In this document: piece by piece, positions 1 through 11,585 of the stretch
Layout of the letters: each line of letters starts with the position of its first letter
How positions within the stretch are numbered: the stretch's first letter is position 1
Assembly (NCBI GenBank): GCA_947579605.1
Contig: OX388327.1
Span: 5,567,122 to 5,631,121, forward strand
Source of the DNA: Athripsodes cinereus
Taxonomy: Eukaryota; Arthropoda; Insecta; Trichoptera; Leptoceridae
Length of the DNA: 64,000 bases
Reading direction: 5' to 3'
Position numbers and translations under genes: made by a program
Notes under the pieces: model-generated
Told to the model about the DNA's origin: nothing
The model's input: only the letters and a program-made list of their open reading frames with translations
Databases searched by the model: none

Positions 1-284
1 TGGAATAATGTAAATTTTACTAAACACAATCTACTATTTCTGTATGGTTACCGCCCAATGATCGTGGGTGTTAGTATATTTTGTGTATTTTACACTCATT
101 TGTATTTATACAGTGGTAAATTCACAATTTTTTTTAAAGATATACTTAGTTTATAAGAATGAATCACAATTATTTTTAGATCAAAATGTGTTTACAATAT
201 AAGACTGATATATTTTTATTACAATCATACTCTTTCAGATGCTCAAATATTCAGTTGCATAATGTATATAAAACTATTACACTG

Positions 285-390
285 TACACCCTATCCCAGG
301 TGGGGTAAGCAGAGAGGATAGAACTCCATATTGACTTCTTTCGCCCCTCCTCCACATTTATACAATTTTTTTGCTCAACACTTTTTTGGA
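285..390 (-). pseudogene. 3' end of LINE family 1 (RTE-like), fragment
   Basis: Read on the minus strand, this short stretch encodes a degraded version of the last ~27 residues of the LINE ORF at 51962-53716: a Cys-Asn-Val-Glu-Glu core, then W-x-S-(I/V)-L-S-A-Y-P-T-W-D. It is cut off upstream and is a 5'-truncated relic. The match to the intact copy in this window is direct; the family name is inference. Confidence 0.7.
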
Positions 391-430
391 ATTTTATCCA
401 TGTGGTCAAGTCATAAAGTTCTATGTATAT

Positions 431-784
431 TAGTGATGTAATGAATATTCGTATTCGCATTTGCGAATATTCGCAGATTTCAAAGTATTCACATTCGTAT
501 TCGCAAAAAATATGCGAATGTTTTGCGAATATTATTTTGGTTAATAAAGTATCGGATATTCTGATACTTGCCCGGTACATTGTAGAAAAAGGTACCTACT
601 GCAAGAAAATATTCTTTAAGAAAACCGAGGAGTTTTGAAATATATTTAAATTCCTATACCATTTCGAAAATTCGGCGACGGGGGGGTAGAAATTTTAATG
701 TTTGAGCAATTGTAGAAATTTAAACGAGTCAATATTCGCTATTCGCATTCGCAAATATCCAAAATCACATTTGTTACTTCACTA
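431..784. mobile_element. hAT-type MITE, 354 bp, with 8-bp target duplication
   Basis: The ends are inverted repeats (TAGTGATGTAATGAAT on the left; the complement of ATTTGTTACTTCACTA on the right). It is flanked on both sides by the identical 8-mer ATGTATAT (423-430 and 785-792). An 8-bp duplication is the hAT hallmark. The interior is a series of palindromic GCGAATATTCG-like units and has no transposase, so the element is non-autonomous. The short open frames across it are incidental. Confidence 0.85.
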
Positions 785-792
785 ATGTATAT

Positions 793-1117
793 AGTAGAAA
801 TTTATATTTTGTCTTGCCTTGTTTTTGTTAAATATAATTGCGTATTCACCCAATTCCATAGCCCAACAATTGAAAATTTTCAGAAATGTATGCTTTTATT
901 GCTTTTGAAAGTGATATTCTTTCCATTTCCTAAACTAAATTTCTAAAATTAAATATTTTTAATATTAGAAGGATGTATTTGTTTATGGTTTAATACTTTG
1001 ACATGCCACGTCTCAATTTTGAGTTGTTGGCTTATGGAACTGGGCAATCAATATCTACCCAATTGTATTCCTTTAATATTTTTATGATTTAATATATCTT
1101 GTAAAACTCATATTTAG
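793..1117. other. AT-rich spacer
   Basis: I see no coding, RNA or repeat structure here beyond general AT-richness. Confidence 0.5.
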
Positions 1118-1119
1118 TA

Positions 1120-1572
1120 CAGTCGATTCCGCTTAATTGGGACACATCGGGACTTGGGCATTTTGTCCAAATTAAGCGGCTGTCCCAATTAAGCGAATTT
1201 CACATTTTTTAATTCATTTATTTGGTTTTGGCAACTAAGGCCATTAACCAGTAATACACATATAAAATTACACAATGCATATTTTTTTCAATAATTAGAT
1301 TTTATAAACTCTTGGAAATTGTAAATTACATATAGGTAATATAAATTATCATATAAATTACAAATATGTAATATAAAATAAAAAAAAAAAAATTACTAAT
1401 TAAAAGAATATGTGTAACATAATATGTGATGTGATCTTAAATTAACTGTCCCAATTAAGCGGAATGTTGTCCCAATTAAACATATAAATTTACTATTGGT
1501 TTCTTGGTTTGGTTTCTGTTCTTTGAGATTTGTCCCAAATAAGCGGCTGTCCCAATTAAGCGGAATCGACTG
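1120..1572. mobile_element. pogo/Tigger-type MITE, 453 bp, TA target
   Basis: Terminal inverted repeats read CAGTCGATTCCGCTTAATTG inward from both ends, and both ends abut TA (1118-1119 and 1573-1574), as for Tc1/mariner/pogo elements. Internal copies of the CCCAATTAAGCGG word lie near each end. There is no transposase frame. A second, one-ended copy lies in the opposite orientation near 47395-47681, which supports a dispersed family. Confidence 0.85.
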
Positions 1573-1574
1573 TA

Positions 1575-2042
1575 TTTATGTAGATTGATAATTTAAAAAA
1601 AAATTAAATTATATACTGCATACAAAATGAAATTGTGTTTTGATCTAAACAAAACCTTATTTATCCACAATCGTCATTGAATCAATCTGCGATCTTCTAT
1701 TTGGGGACTCCTGACTGAGTGGTGATGTTTATTGTAAATCATTCCCCATAGGTCACTTACGGGACACTTGGGTTCATCATAATTACACAGGATACATAAA
1801 AAACATGAAAGAATACAAAGCAGTGAGGCATCAGAAGCGAGACAAATTAATGGAAAATGGAGTCAAAATGTACGTAATATAAAAATGTGAACATAAATAA
1901 TATACAAATATAAATTATACATTTTTCAGTACTAAAAGGATGTAAAGAGTCCCCTTAGTACCACGTCTACTTACTAAAGCCTATCATCTCCCATCCACGT
2001 CTTTATTGCAGCACTTGGTATCGTTTTTGTCTTATTTCATTC
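1575..2042. other. Non-coding AT-rich stretch
   Basis: No gene or clear repeat boundary seen. Confidence 0.5.
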
Positions 2043-2205
2043 TTAATCATCACTTTCAAAAGCAAAAAGGTGCGTCTTCAGCCCTCTTTTAAAACTCTCT
2101 CCATTCACCTCCTCTCGCAGACTCAGAGGCAGCTTGTTCCAACATCTGGGACCCGCAACACTAAACGCTCTATCTCCAAAGCCTGTTTTGTGATAATGTA
2201 ATGTA
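2043..2205 (-). pseudogene. C-terminal fragment of a CR1/Daphne/L2-like LINE ORF
   Basis: On the minus strand this reads L-H-Y-H-K-T-G-F-G-D-R-A-F-S-V-A-G-P, then W-N-x-L-P-L-S-L-R, then F-K-R-G-L-K-T-H-L-F, and stops at 2043-2045. The AFSVAGP...WNxLP...FKxxLKTHLF arrangement is the usual C-terminus of CR1-group reverse-transcriptase proteins. Only ~55 residues remain, with no stop inside. Assignment to the CR1 group rests on remembered family motifs. Confidence 0.8.
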
Positions 2206-2480
2206 GCGACTTCGCCCAATATACAAAACTTTCCAATTTAGGGATATATACCTTATAGACTTTTTTATTTCTTAATTACAGTTTAAAAATATACGCAATG
2301 CTGCTGATGATTATAAGAAAAGGTAGCTAAAAATGTAGGAAGAAATTGTTTTAACTAGTACAAGATAGAGAGGCCTACGCAAAAGTGAAAAGAGCCTTTG
2401 GAGTACCTTACACCGCAATCCAAGAAGTGATTAATTCATACAATAGGTTATCCGTGAAAATCTTTCACTGTTCACTATTA
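2206..2480. other. Unassigned stretch with a possible transposase-like scrap
   Basis: Around 2362-2450 the plus strand can be read as an open segment with a helix-turn-helix flavour (A-F-G-V-P-Y-T-A-I-Q), as at the N-terminus of some DNA transposases. It is too short to assign. Confidence 0.25.
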
Positions 2481-2481
2481 C

Positions 2482-2553
2482 AAAATATCAAGGGGCACCC
2501 AGGTAGGAACAGAGGACCTGCTCTTTTCTCTGTGCTCCCATGATATTTTGTAA
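2482..2553. repeat. ~70-bp hairpin just past the DDX55 stop codon
   Basis: TACAAAATATCA at the left pairs with TGATATTTTGTA at the right, and the pairing extends to GGGGCAC/GTGCTCCC. It lies 70-140 bp beyond the DDX55 stop, so it is probably within or next to that gene's 3' UTR. It may be a MITE remnant. Confidence 0.6.
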
Positions 2554-2623
2554 GGTATACAATGAAGGAAGATGTAAATAAAGAAAATAAAACAATAGAT
2601 ACGTATAAAATAAATCTTTACTA

Positions 2624-5600
2624 TCATTCAGAATCTAATCCAAATTCCTTATCAAACTCTTTATTAGATATTTTCTTCTTTTTCAACTTTTTACACAGTG
2701 CTACATCCTTTAATAACTCATCCATATCTTCTTTACTCATCACATTTTTCCTTTTCTTTGCTTTCTTAACTCCTCCACCATCCTGAATAGCTTTAATCTT
2801 CTCCTTTTTCTCTCGTCGTTCACGTCTTTTATCCTTTCTATCAGACAACTTTTGTTTTGACAATTCCCACGGTTCCGATTTCTTAAATTTCTTTTTGTTA
2901 TTCTTCCCAACCCATGCACCAGTTTCTTTATAAATGACCAACTTCTTTTGTCGGCTCACCTCTCTCTGTTTATCTATATAAGATATATCATTAAAGTCTA
3001 TATCTTTATCTGGTTTTTTAAATTCTTCTTGATGTTTTTGTGTAACTTCCGGCATTCGTGGCATTTTTAGCAGTCCGTAACAATTGGCTAGGTGACCTAA
3101 TGATAATTCCTTTACCCTAAGTAGGAGACTACATTCATGTTTGCTATAAGCTCGGACATGTGATACAAATGCTGTAATTGCTTTCTCATACAATGCTCTG
3201 TCTTTTAATTGCAGTTTTCTTATTGTATTGATAATCTGAAAAACCGTAACGCAACAAAATTAATGATATATTTTTTATTAACAAAAACACTGTTTACTTT
3301 TCACTATTGGTTTATTACTCGAGTACTTTCGTCAAGTTAGCTTGACATATTCAAGAGAAATCTAATTTGACGAAAGTACTCGAGTAATAAATCAAAAGTG
3401 AAAAGTAAACAGCGTTTTTGTTAATATCAAATATGCTTAAAATGTCTTTTCACAATGTGGACACACAAACTCTAGATCAAATTTAATGACTTTAAATATA
3501 TATATCATCCTCGCATATTTAAAATGAGGCATTTTGTGTACTATTTTATTTCGGCATGCTCTAAAAAAAACCATAAATTATGACATTAAAATCATTATAT
3601 GAACTATTAATTTAATACTATTCTTTAAAATTTGGTTAATATAATCCATTCATTCAAATAATAATTTTCATGCTGTAATAAATTTCAAGAATGTCGTATT
3701 TTTTTCACATCCGTCTTTTTAAATATTCTATGACAATGAAATAATATGGATGCTTGAAAAATGATAAATACTTATTAATTTATTTTTCCTACCGTAACCG
3801 TAACCGTAAGTAACCGTATCGCTTATTCTTTGTTTTATTTTTTATTTAAGCAATAAACGGCTTTCGTCTTTTATAGTTCAAAACAATCTTTACATACATT
3901 ACAAAGTGAAAATAAAACAAAAATATTATTTGTGTTCAAGACAGAAATCAAGTATAAGTTTACTAAAGTAAATAAAAGAAACTGTACATGTCTTAATATA
4001 GATTTATGTTGTAAAGATGGTATTAGTTAGCAATGAGAATTCAAACCTGGGATATCCTGACTGAAAATCCAAACTCTACTATCAGGCTAATGAGAATTTA
4101 AAAATCTAATATTAAATATTTTATAATACCCACCTTATTTCTTTTTTCATCCGTAAAAGTGTACTCTAAATTCAACTCTTTCATATCAACATTCTGATTT
4201 CTCCTGATAAAGTCCACATAAGACTCCTCTGCTGGTAGCAGAGGTAGCAAACATTGTCCAGGTCTCCCTGCGCGAGCTGTACGTCCCGCTCTGTGTACCA
4301 GAGATGATGCACTACCTGGAGGCTCCCATTGAAGGACCCAGTCAACTTCGGGAATGTCTACACCTCTAGAAATTAAAAACAATTTACAATACATCACTCC
4401 TACGAGGCATACCACCCATCCTGATGATCTTATACTTTATTGACACAGAGAGGATGACTTGTTTGTTTATTACATGCTGTTAGTCTATTGGCTACTCCAA
4501 TTGTGGGATATGTCATGATAGACTTTTTATTTTATATTTGCTTATACAATCAATTATTATGAAATCCAGATGCCAGTTGGATGATGAAGACTGAGCCTCT
4601 AAAAAATTACAAGATAAAGAGAAAAAAAACTTACCTAGCTAAGACATCAGTACAAAGTAGAATTGCCTTTTCAGCTTTCCTAAACTCCTCCAGTATCTTA
4701 GGTCTCTTGTGTTTCATTTTACCATGAAGAGCTAACAACTGCATGTTGGGAAGAAGGCTCGGCAAGACACTGCCCCAGTAATCAACACAGGCACAAGTCG
4801 GCAAAAACATCAGTGCCTTTTTTATCTTCCTGTCTTTTATAAATGTCAAAATCATCAATAGTTTATCCTCCGTTTCAACAATTGTATAAAAGTTTTCCAA
4901 CAAAACCGGAGTACTGACAGATGCTTTTTCCTTTACACTAACTACAACAGGATTCCTGAGTCCGGCTCTAGCGAGATCTTCCAGTTGTTTGGTTTGTGTA
5001 GCAGAGAATAGTCCAGTTCTCCTCTGTCTGGGCAGGTAGCTGAATATAGTTGTGAGTGTTGCGTGAAAACCTAAATCTAATAATCTGTCTGCTTCGTCTA
5101 ACACTAAGAATTCCTGTAAGGAGATTTTTTTTAATATATCCGTATGTTAGAGGTAAACTACACTATATTTATACATGCACAATTTAAAGAGCTGTTTACT
5201 CATAACATGACCTCAACGGTGCCATATTGTGTGTCTATCCTCCAAAACTCCTGATGATATTAAGAGATATTATTTTACAGTATGGGCATCCAAAGTTTTT
5301 CAGGGTCATTGTTATAAACTATTGCTCTGATTTTTATTTTAACTTATTTTCAATATATGTAGGTGACCGTGTCATCAAAAAGAGCATAATGAGGGCTATG
5401 ACACTATGATCTTAAGTGACCTGCAGGGTTACTCTTGACAAAACTAAACACGATCTTAATCTAGTCTTGATCTTGATCATACGACCCACGAAGGGACTGG
5501 TCAAAAACACCGCGTTACCGCTAAAGCGCGAATGGTTTGCGTGTATTTTTGGCCGATAGTCACTTCGTGCGTCGTATGATCAAGATCAAGACTAGATTAA

Positions 5601-8022
5601 GATCGTGTTTAGTTTTTTCAAGAGTAGCCCCGCTGCCCAGAATTCATACATAGCGTAATATCTTTCGTGCACACATATATCGTCGTCGGTTCTATGAAAC
5701 CTCTTATGTGCTGCAAACCAAATTTTACAGGGACGCAAAAAAACTGTTTTAAAGTCCACAGATCAACAAATGTAATCAAATTTATTATCAAATTCATGTA
5801 AAAATTTTGATGTTTTACATGAAATTGATAGTAAATTTTATTACATTTGTTGATCTGTGGACTTTAAAACAGTTTTTTTGCATCCTCTGTAAAAATAGAT
5901 TTGAAGAACATAAGAGGTTTCATAGAACCGACGACGATATGAGTTACTGAATTGTGAGTTCTATGAGAATATAATATAGAATATTAATTTATTTAATCAT
6001 ACTATATTTTGCAGAAGAGGCTTATTTCGTACCGCAATATTATGAAAATACAAGAAAAAATGAACAAACCAAAGATTTCATGCTGGCAGCCAAGCTGAAC
6101 TCCTGTCTGTTAGTTAGCAGATCCTCCAGTCTCCCAGGAGTACAGATGAGGATGTGTCCTCCCTCCTTACTCAACGTCCTCACGTCCTCTTCCACAGAGT
6201 TGCCACCAACTAACAGACAATGTGTGTAACACTCCAGAGACGGGTGTTTTAGGAAAGTGCTCAATACCTAAAAGTATTTTTATAAAAAATAAATACCAAA
6301 GTTGAACAAAATAAGAATTCAAAACTTTAGGATTTAGTAAAGGCTATTTTTTGTATATTCTACCATACCATCACCAATTGAAGGGCTTGGAGCAATAGGA
6401 TGATAAGCCACATTTTTTACCAGAATGAGTTATGTATGAGACTATATGCATCTGCCTATGGACTACCCATAAAATATGTCAAAATATTAAATATCCTCGT
6501 ATTGATCACGCTGTTCATGAAAACATTCTATTGCTCAGAGATTTTTTTTATGTTTTTTTGTCAATAACCTGACAAGCCATTGTCAAACATGGCCGACAAA
6601 GATGACAGTTCGTTGCAGTTGCGCTAAATAGTTTAAAATGAACACGAAATTACAAATATTTTGAATGATTCTTCCAAATTATCTTATGACGATAGCTCAA
6701 AAGATGACAATTATGTACGGTCAAGTGATGAATCTTCGGATCTAGATGAGGTACGTCAAAATTTATTAATTTGTGGCTTGTCATACTTAAATCGCCAAAT
6801 TTTGATGTCAGTCACTGTCGCAAACAAAACCGGCATATAATTAAGATGACAAGCCACAAAAATTTGCGACAGTGTAGAAAAAAAATACTTAAATTTAGTA
6901 TAATTGTTTATATTGTTCTATTTATGGTCATTAATTAAAATATATAAAACATTTAATTTTCAATTTTTGGTGACAAAAATGAAAAATAACTCAGAATAAT
7001 ATTTATAGAACTATTTGAAATCTTAATTTTATTCCCCTGTAAAATTTATGTTTTGTGGCTTGTCATACTACTGTTCCGAGCCCTTCAATTTTACTTATTT
7101 ATTTATTTATTCATTCTTTACTGTAGGTACATTGATATCAAGCAAGTTCATATAAAAATACGTTCATATTAAATACAATCAATACACGGAGGGTGAGTTT
7201 ATTGCCAAGGTGTAACTTCTTCAAACCTTTCAACCATCTACACAGTGGTTTCCAACATTTTTATGATAAGATCCCTAGACAAACATGCACTTGGTGATCG
7301 ACTACAAACGAATTTTTGTCAATAATTGCAACAATAACGCATAATTGTACGGTACATGTACGTAGATTGTCGAAAAGTTCGCCAGTAGATGATCGCTAAG
7401 TACGGTTTGTCTACGGCCCAAGGAATCACTTTGATTTCTTTGTTGCTAACAAGGATTTTTTTTTTGTATTTTGAAATTGGAAAAAAAATTGAAATAAGAT
7501 TTTTTTTTAATAATCAAACTAAAACTAGCTTCTTTTATTACTTTTTTTATAATTAAGGTCTTTACTGTAAAGCATGATGAATTACCTCAAATGTTTGTTT
7601 AGCCAGCTCCCTAGTAGGTGATATTACGAGTCCTCCTACATGATGTTTCTTCCAGGGTTCTGACGCAGCCCTACGCTGAAGTAATTCCATCATGGGAACC
7701 AGAAAAGCCAGAGTCTTTCCTGAGCCTGTAACTGCTTCCGCTACTACGTCTTTACTTGTTAAAAGAAGAGGTATTGTGGCTGCCTGAAAAAATAATAATC
7801 CTTTACCAAAATCAACAAATTACGTATATTACAAACTTTATACATATTTAGGAATAACAATTTAATTTTCTATACACAATATTCTGTATTGATAATGATT
7901 TATAAAGGCATTCGTTGCCAAACCTGCACAGGGGTCATTTTCTGAAATCCCATTTCCTTTATAACGTCCAACACACACTCACTCAGTGGGGGTTTTACGC
8001 CCTCCCATTTGTTAATAGACAT
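2624..8022 (-). CDS. DDX55: DEAD-box ATP-dependent RNA helicase DDX55 (Spb4 family)
   Basis: Complete six-exon gene: 7924-8022, 7586-7783, 6070-6267, 4635-5113, 4134-4365 and 2624-3235. All borders are GT/AG and the phases are consistent, giving 605 residues (the human protein is about 600). Motifs in order: Q motif GFQKMTPVQ (25-33), motif I AVTGSGKT (50-57), PTRELA (89-94), TPGR (142-145), DEAD (171-174), SAT (202-204), RGVDIP (325-330), and motif [13 protein letters not shown] (349-359). The final exon carries the DUF4217-type region (F-V-x-H-V-R-A-Y-x-K-H-E-C) and then a lysine-rich tail. The family is nucleolar and unwinds pre-60S ribosomal RNA. The start is the first in-frame ATG before the Q motif. 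The gene is head to head with TMEM134 and its introns carry several MITEs. Identity rests on whole-length similarity to the DDX55 plan, and I am very sure of it. Confidence 0.97.
3278..3424. mobile_element. TTAA-flanked fold-back MITE, 139 bp, in DDX55 intron 5
   Basis: Near-perfect inverted repeat: the left arm begins CAAAAACACTGTTTACTTTT and the right arm ends in its complement, with a palindromic centre around CTCGAGTA. TTAA occurs at both edges (3278-3281 and 3421-3424), the target of piggyBac-type transposases. It has no coding capacity. A related word (CACTGTTTACT) recurs near 51110-51200. Confidence 0.8.
4385..4530 (+). repeat. Dispersed SINE-like repeat, family A (in DDX55 intron 4)
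   Basis: One of about 18 diverged copies in the window. Conserved words in order: GAGGCATACCACCCATCCTG, then ACAGAGAGGA, then a GCATG/GTTAGTCTA-GGCTAC block, then TTGTGGGA-ATG-CGT-ATGGTATAGA. Copies vary in which part is kept. No RNA polymerase III head is obvious, so SINE is a working label. Confidence 0.65.
5426..5630. mobile_element. Fold-back MITE, ~205 bp, in DDX55 intron 3
   Basis: Long inverted repeat: ACTAAACACGATCTTAATCT and onward to GATCATACGAC on the left pairs with its complement at 5568-5617. The centre holds GC-richer sequence. No reading frame. No clear target duplication seen. Confidence 0.7.
5677..5940. mobile_element. Fold-back MITE, 264 bp, in DDX55 intron 3
   Basis: The termini ATATCGTCGTCGGTTCTATG and its complement are perfect inverted repeats. 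A second inner pair (AAACTGTTTTAAAGTCCACA and TGTGGACTTTAAAACAGTTT) makes the element almost wholly self-complementary. It is non-coding. The ends overlap ATAT, so the target duplication is ambiguous (TA possible). Confidence 0.8.
6376..7090. mobile_element. TIR element with a possible acidic transposase exon, in DDX55 intron 2
   Basis: Ends: AATTGAAGGGCTTGGAGCAA on the left, and the complement of ACTGTTCCGAGCCCTTCAATT on the right, continuing into a shared TGACAAGCCACA word. About 37 bp of inverted repeat. The word TGACAAGCCAC recurs internally at ~6570, 6775 and 6848 in both orientations. Positions ~6652-6750 (plus) read as a Ser/Asp-rich open segment ([15 protein letters not shown] then [10 protein letters not shown]) ending at a consensus-like donor, GTACGT. 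Acidic N-termini like this occur in piggyBac-like transposases, but nothing else of such a protein remains. Confidence 0.65.
7286..7422. mobile_element. MITE, family with CCTAGACAAAC ends (copy 1)
   Basis: The left end CCTAGACAAACATGCACTTG is matched in reverse by the right end (GTACGGTTTGTCTACGG). The inner arms hold CGACTACAAACGAATTT and its partner. A second copy is at 23166-23312, which defines the family. No reading frame. Confidence 0.75.
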
Positions 8023-8659
8023 ATTTAATATATTTTATTTCAGCTTAAATACATAAATTAAACACTATTAACTAAATTTCTTAACCTACAAACACATTGC
8101 AATGTTTTGACAACACATTGACATTGTAGAAAATGTAATGTTGCTCTTACATTAAAACTATATTCCTAGAAATTAATTGCAAAATCAATTTTTTCCCCTA
8201 TATAGTTTTATTTTTTACTTGAGGTATTATTATTCAGTTTCACCAACACAACAAAACAATATTTTATTGCCATAAGCAAAAAAATATCTTATATTTTTCA
8301 GGAAAGTTTCCAATTAAACACCAATTATTCTTAAGAAATAAATAAAGTTTGTGGTCATAAAATGTATTTAAAAAATGTCTTTTTACATTTTTTGTGTTAT
8401 TTTGTGTTCTCTCAGGCCTTATTTTATATTTTTTTAGAAATGCTACATTCCCAACAACGTTCCACTGGGAATATTTAATATGATGTTGTAAACATTTTTT
8501 CATACTGCTACCAATATAGCGACAATCTATCAGTCTGCGTCGAGAATATATTTTGACAGCTGCCTTTGTTTATTTGTCGATGTTATAAGAAATTTTATAA
8601 ATAATATATAATAGTTAATATGACATTGTGAAGTGTGTAGTGAAAAGTTGAATATTAAT
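8023..8659. promoter_or_regulatory. Shared upstream region of DDX55 and TMEM134 (divergent promoter region)
   Basis: The two start codons lie 637 bp apart and point away from each other, so both promoters and 5' UTRs should lie here. I see no TATA box that decides a start; the sequence is AT-rich. No repeat boundary was found inside. Confidence 0.65.
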
Positions 8660-11585
8660 ATGTCAAGGACAATGGGTGGAGGACGCGAGAAGAGATTTAG
8701 CATAGAAGACGCCTTCGAGGAGGAGACCGACGAGGCCATCAAGGTTTACGGGGCCACTGTGACCCGCTCTCCTGTCAAGGCTAAATTCAGAGACATTGAC
8801 CATAACTCTTGCAAGTAATAAACCTTTATTTATTCTAAATAATATTATAAACACTTCTAACACAACCCCATCATAATTAAATCAGATGTATTGCCTGAAA
8901 AATTCATGTAAACTCGCGCAACTTGCGGTTTTCGTCTAGGGATTTTGGAAATATTTCACAAATAGAAATACGTTTTGAAAATGGGTACCACAACAAACAT
9001 TTCTTGATAATATGTTTGTTAGACAATCATAGGTTTTCTGCAAGAAATTAACAATAGTCAATTATATCTAAAAGATTTATATTTTTTCTTAACATATACA
9101 TTCAATATAATGTAGTTTATAATCCTACACCTATCAAATTAGTCACTGTATATTCAGAATGGATTACAAATATCTTCCTACACAGTCCTGTCCATAAAAC
9201 ACACACATTGCTTTCATCACAGTTACACATTTTGTTATTATTATTATTCAGACATTTAATTAGAATTTGTATATAAATAACTTTGTGATGTTACAATATT
9301 ATTAAAGTATGAATCACTCTGCCATTGAAGTGACGTCTGATGAAAATATATTGAGAATACAATTTTTATGTGATTGGGTCATTTATTCATTTTCTTTAAT
9401 AATGACATTGCAAATTTAAAATCTTTTAGCATCCATTTAGCAGTGATGAGGCATATCACCCATCCTGAATGTCTTCTTGTTTTATCGGCACGGTAAGGGC
9501 CAATATCATAAAAGTCCATTAGCTTAATCTACTATAAATTGATCCAAAATTTGATAACCACTCGTTTTTCAGTCTTATAATTATCCGTTAGTCATATTTC
9601 AGTAAAATGTTACCATCGGCTTTAACTGACAGACCGATTAGGGGTTAGTTGTTGGTAATTTTTACGACTAGCATTGCTGTCTCACTCTTGAAGAGAGAAA
9701 TAAATAACAATAAATGACTAATTTTTTGCCTTGATTTGCTGTACTAGCATTACAGCAAATCAAGGCAATTTTTTTTATATTTATTATTTTCGGCATTAAC
9801 TATATAATAATTTCTAGACATTTTGGTATTGTTTTAGTAACTATAGTTTTAGATAATCGTTCCTAAATGGTGGACGCTCCATCAAAACCGCGGTAGCGAA
9901 AAGCTCATAAAAATATAATAATTATACATAGTTACTAAAACAACAACAATAGATGTACCTACGCACGTGTTGTGTTAGGATAAACTCTCATAGCGTCGCT
10001 GTCATTTACTCATTTGTTTTGTGTAAATTATGAGATTGTTGGGTGAAGTTTTGATCAATGGGGAGTAGGCAGATAGAAAGAGCAGGCAAGATTCTATGTG
10101 ACCATCAGTTAAAAACAATTTGTGCAGTTGACAAAAATATTTCTATTTTACAGATTATTAAAATAGTTTTCAGTCACTAGTAAAATTTATGAACAGATCC
10201 CCATCAGTTTGTAAAGTGTCAATACACTTACGGATATTAGATTCCTCGTTTATAATATTGGCCCTTAGTGTAAACTACTCCGTTTGTGGAAAATGATGTG
10301 ATACAAAAATAAAAATTAAGCATTTTATTTGTCTCCCTGTGCAATCCACACAGTAAAATAGGTCTCCCTTTCGCTTTTCTAAGCTTTTGAGTGTCATATA
10401 AGAGGCAGGTTAACTTAAAACATACTCTAAAAGACAATTGAATCGATTGTTTCGAAAACAACCAAAGTGTCATAGAACTTGTATGAAAGTTTGATTGTTT
10501 TCGAAATAATCGATTCAATTAATATCTTCAATTCAGTGATGAGAATACCACCCATGTCGAATGTGGTATTAATTTTTGACTCAGAAAGGATGACTTGTAT
10601 TTAAGGTTTAGTAAGCTACCGTTAAATTGATTACTTTATTTAGAGGGGGGGGGAGTTATTTTTAAGAGCTGTGCTTATTCATAATGGGTACTGGTTTTTT
10701 AAAAAGTGTTATGTGACCTTTTATGTTCTTACCTCCTGATTTTTTATGTACTGGGGCCATTTTTTAGCCAGTGAAATTAACTGTAACTTGCTTTTATTAC
10801 CAAAATATTTAATTAACACAGAAGTTAACTTTTTCATGAGCGATATACTCAGTTAATTTTTTTCGGTTAAAAAGTCTTGAAATAGCTTCATTAAGAGATA
10901 TTTAACTAAATCCCACTATATTCTCTGTTATGTGGGTTTGTACAAATTTGTAATGTTTTGTAGGACATACAAATGCAGTGACGACACTACATCAAGGGAT
11001 TCAGATTCACTAATCCACGAATATCCGCCAGTCAATCAGACCACAGACATGTACTGTTGGAGGCATCCCAAGGTACGGGAGAACTGGAAGACTGTGCTCG
11101 GAGCGGTTATATTGCTTCTGGTCGGCACTGGGCTGCTCGGTGAGAAATGTTACTTTTTTAAAATAATTTTTTACTTAATGACTTATTTTTATTTTTATAA
11201 ACCATATTTATAGTTGTTGTCTGTTTTGTACTTTTTACCAATAAATAAAATTAAAATAAATAACCAGCAAGTGACATATATTAATTTATTTATTGTATTA
11301 AAATGTCAGTGGATAGTGTGACAAATTACACCTATATTTACATAACTATTTTCTAATTCAGTTATTTTTTTATGGTACTTTTAGGCCAACATTACAATGT
11401 TTTTTCTTCTCCTAGGTATGGGAGCGTTTGCAGTTGCCGATCCTGAGAACGGAATCCAGGGTGCCGTGTTCTTCCTTGCTGGTCTCATATGTTTCGTACC
11501 TGGAGCCTACCACGTTGTGTATATATGTCTGGCGGCGCGAGGGCAACGGGGATATGACTTCTACCACCTTCCCCTTTTTACATGA
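8660..11585 (+). CDS. TMEM134: Transmembrane protein 134 (TMEM134 family)
   Basis: Three exons: 8660-8814, 10964-11139 and 11416-11585. All borders are GT/AG and the phases agree, giving 166 residues. The N-terminus has the family's FSIEDAFE element (14-21). The middle is hydrophilic and cytosolic-looking. Two membrane spans are visible at about 94-117 (LGAVILLLVGTGLLG) and 125-149 (GAVFFLAGLICFVPGAYHVV), followed by the conserved short tail ARGQRGYDFYHLPLF. The C-terminal block is the part best conserved with vertebrate TMEM134. The family's role is poorly defined; it is a small two-pass membrane protein. The ATG at 8660 is chosen because the open frame upstream has no earlier ATG; M5 is a possible alternative. 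The human protein is somewhat longer (about 195). Confidence 0.92.
9494..10267. mobile_element. TIR element, ~774 bp, in TMEM134 intron 1
   Basis: TAAGGGCCAATATCATAAA at the left is matched in reverse by TTTATAATATTGGCCCTTA at the right. A perfect inner palindrome (TTGCCTTGATTTGCTGT and its complement) sits at ~9725-9768. There is no clear target duplication and no transposase frame. Superfamily not assigned. A family A fragment (~9432-9490) lies just outside it. Confidence 0.65.
10433..10525. repeat. Hairpin with TCGATT-bearing arms, in TMEM134 intron 1
   Basis: AATTGAATCGATTGTTTCGA pairs with TCGAAATAATCGATTCAATT across a ~40-bp loop. Probably a small fold-back element. A family A copy begins directly after it (10533-10605). 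Confidence 0.6.

Noticed and set aside
423..638. 71-codon open frame on the plus strand (and a 109-codon one opposite)
   Set aside because: It lies across a hAT-type MITE made of palindromic ATTCG repeats. No known domain, and both strands are open because of the repeat.
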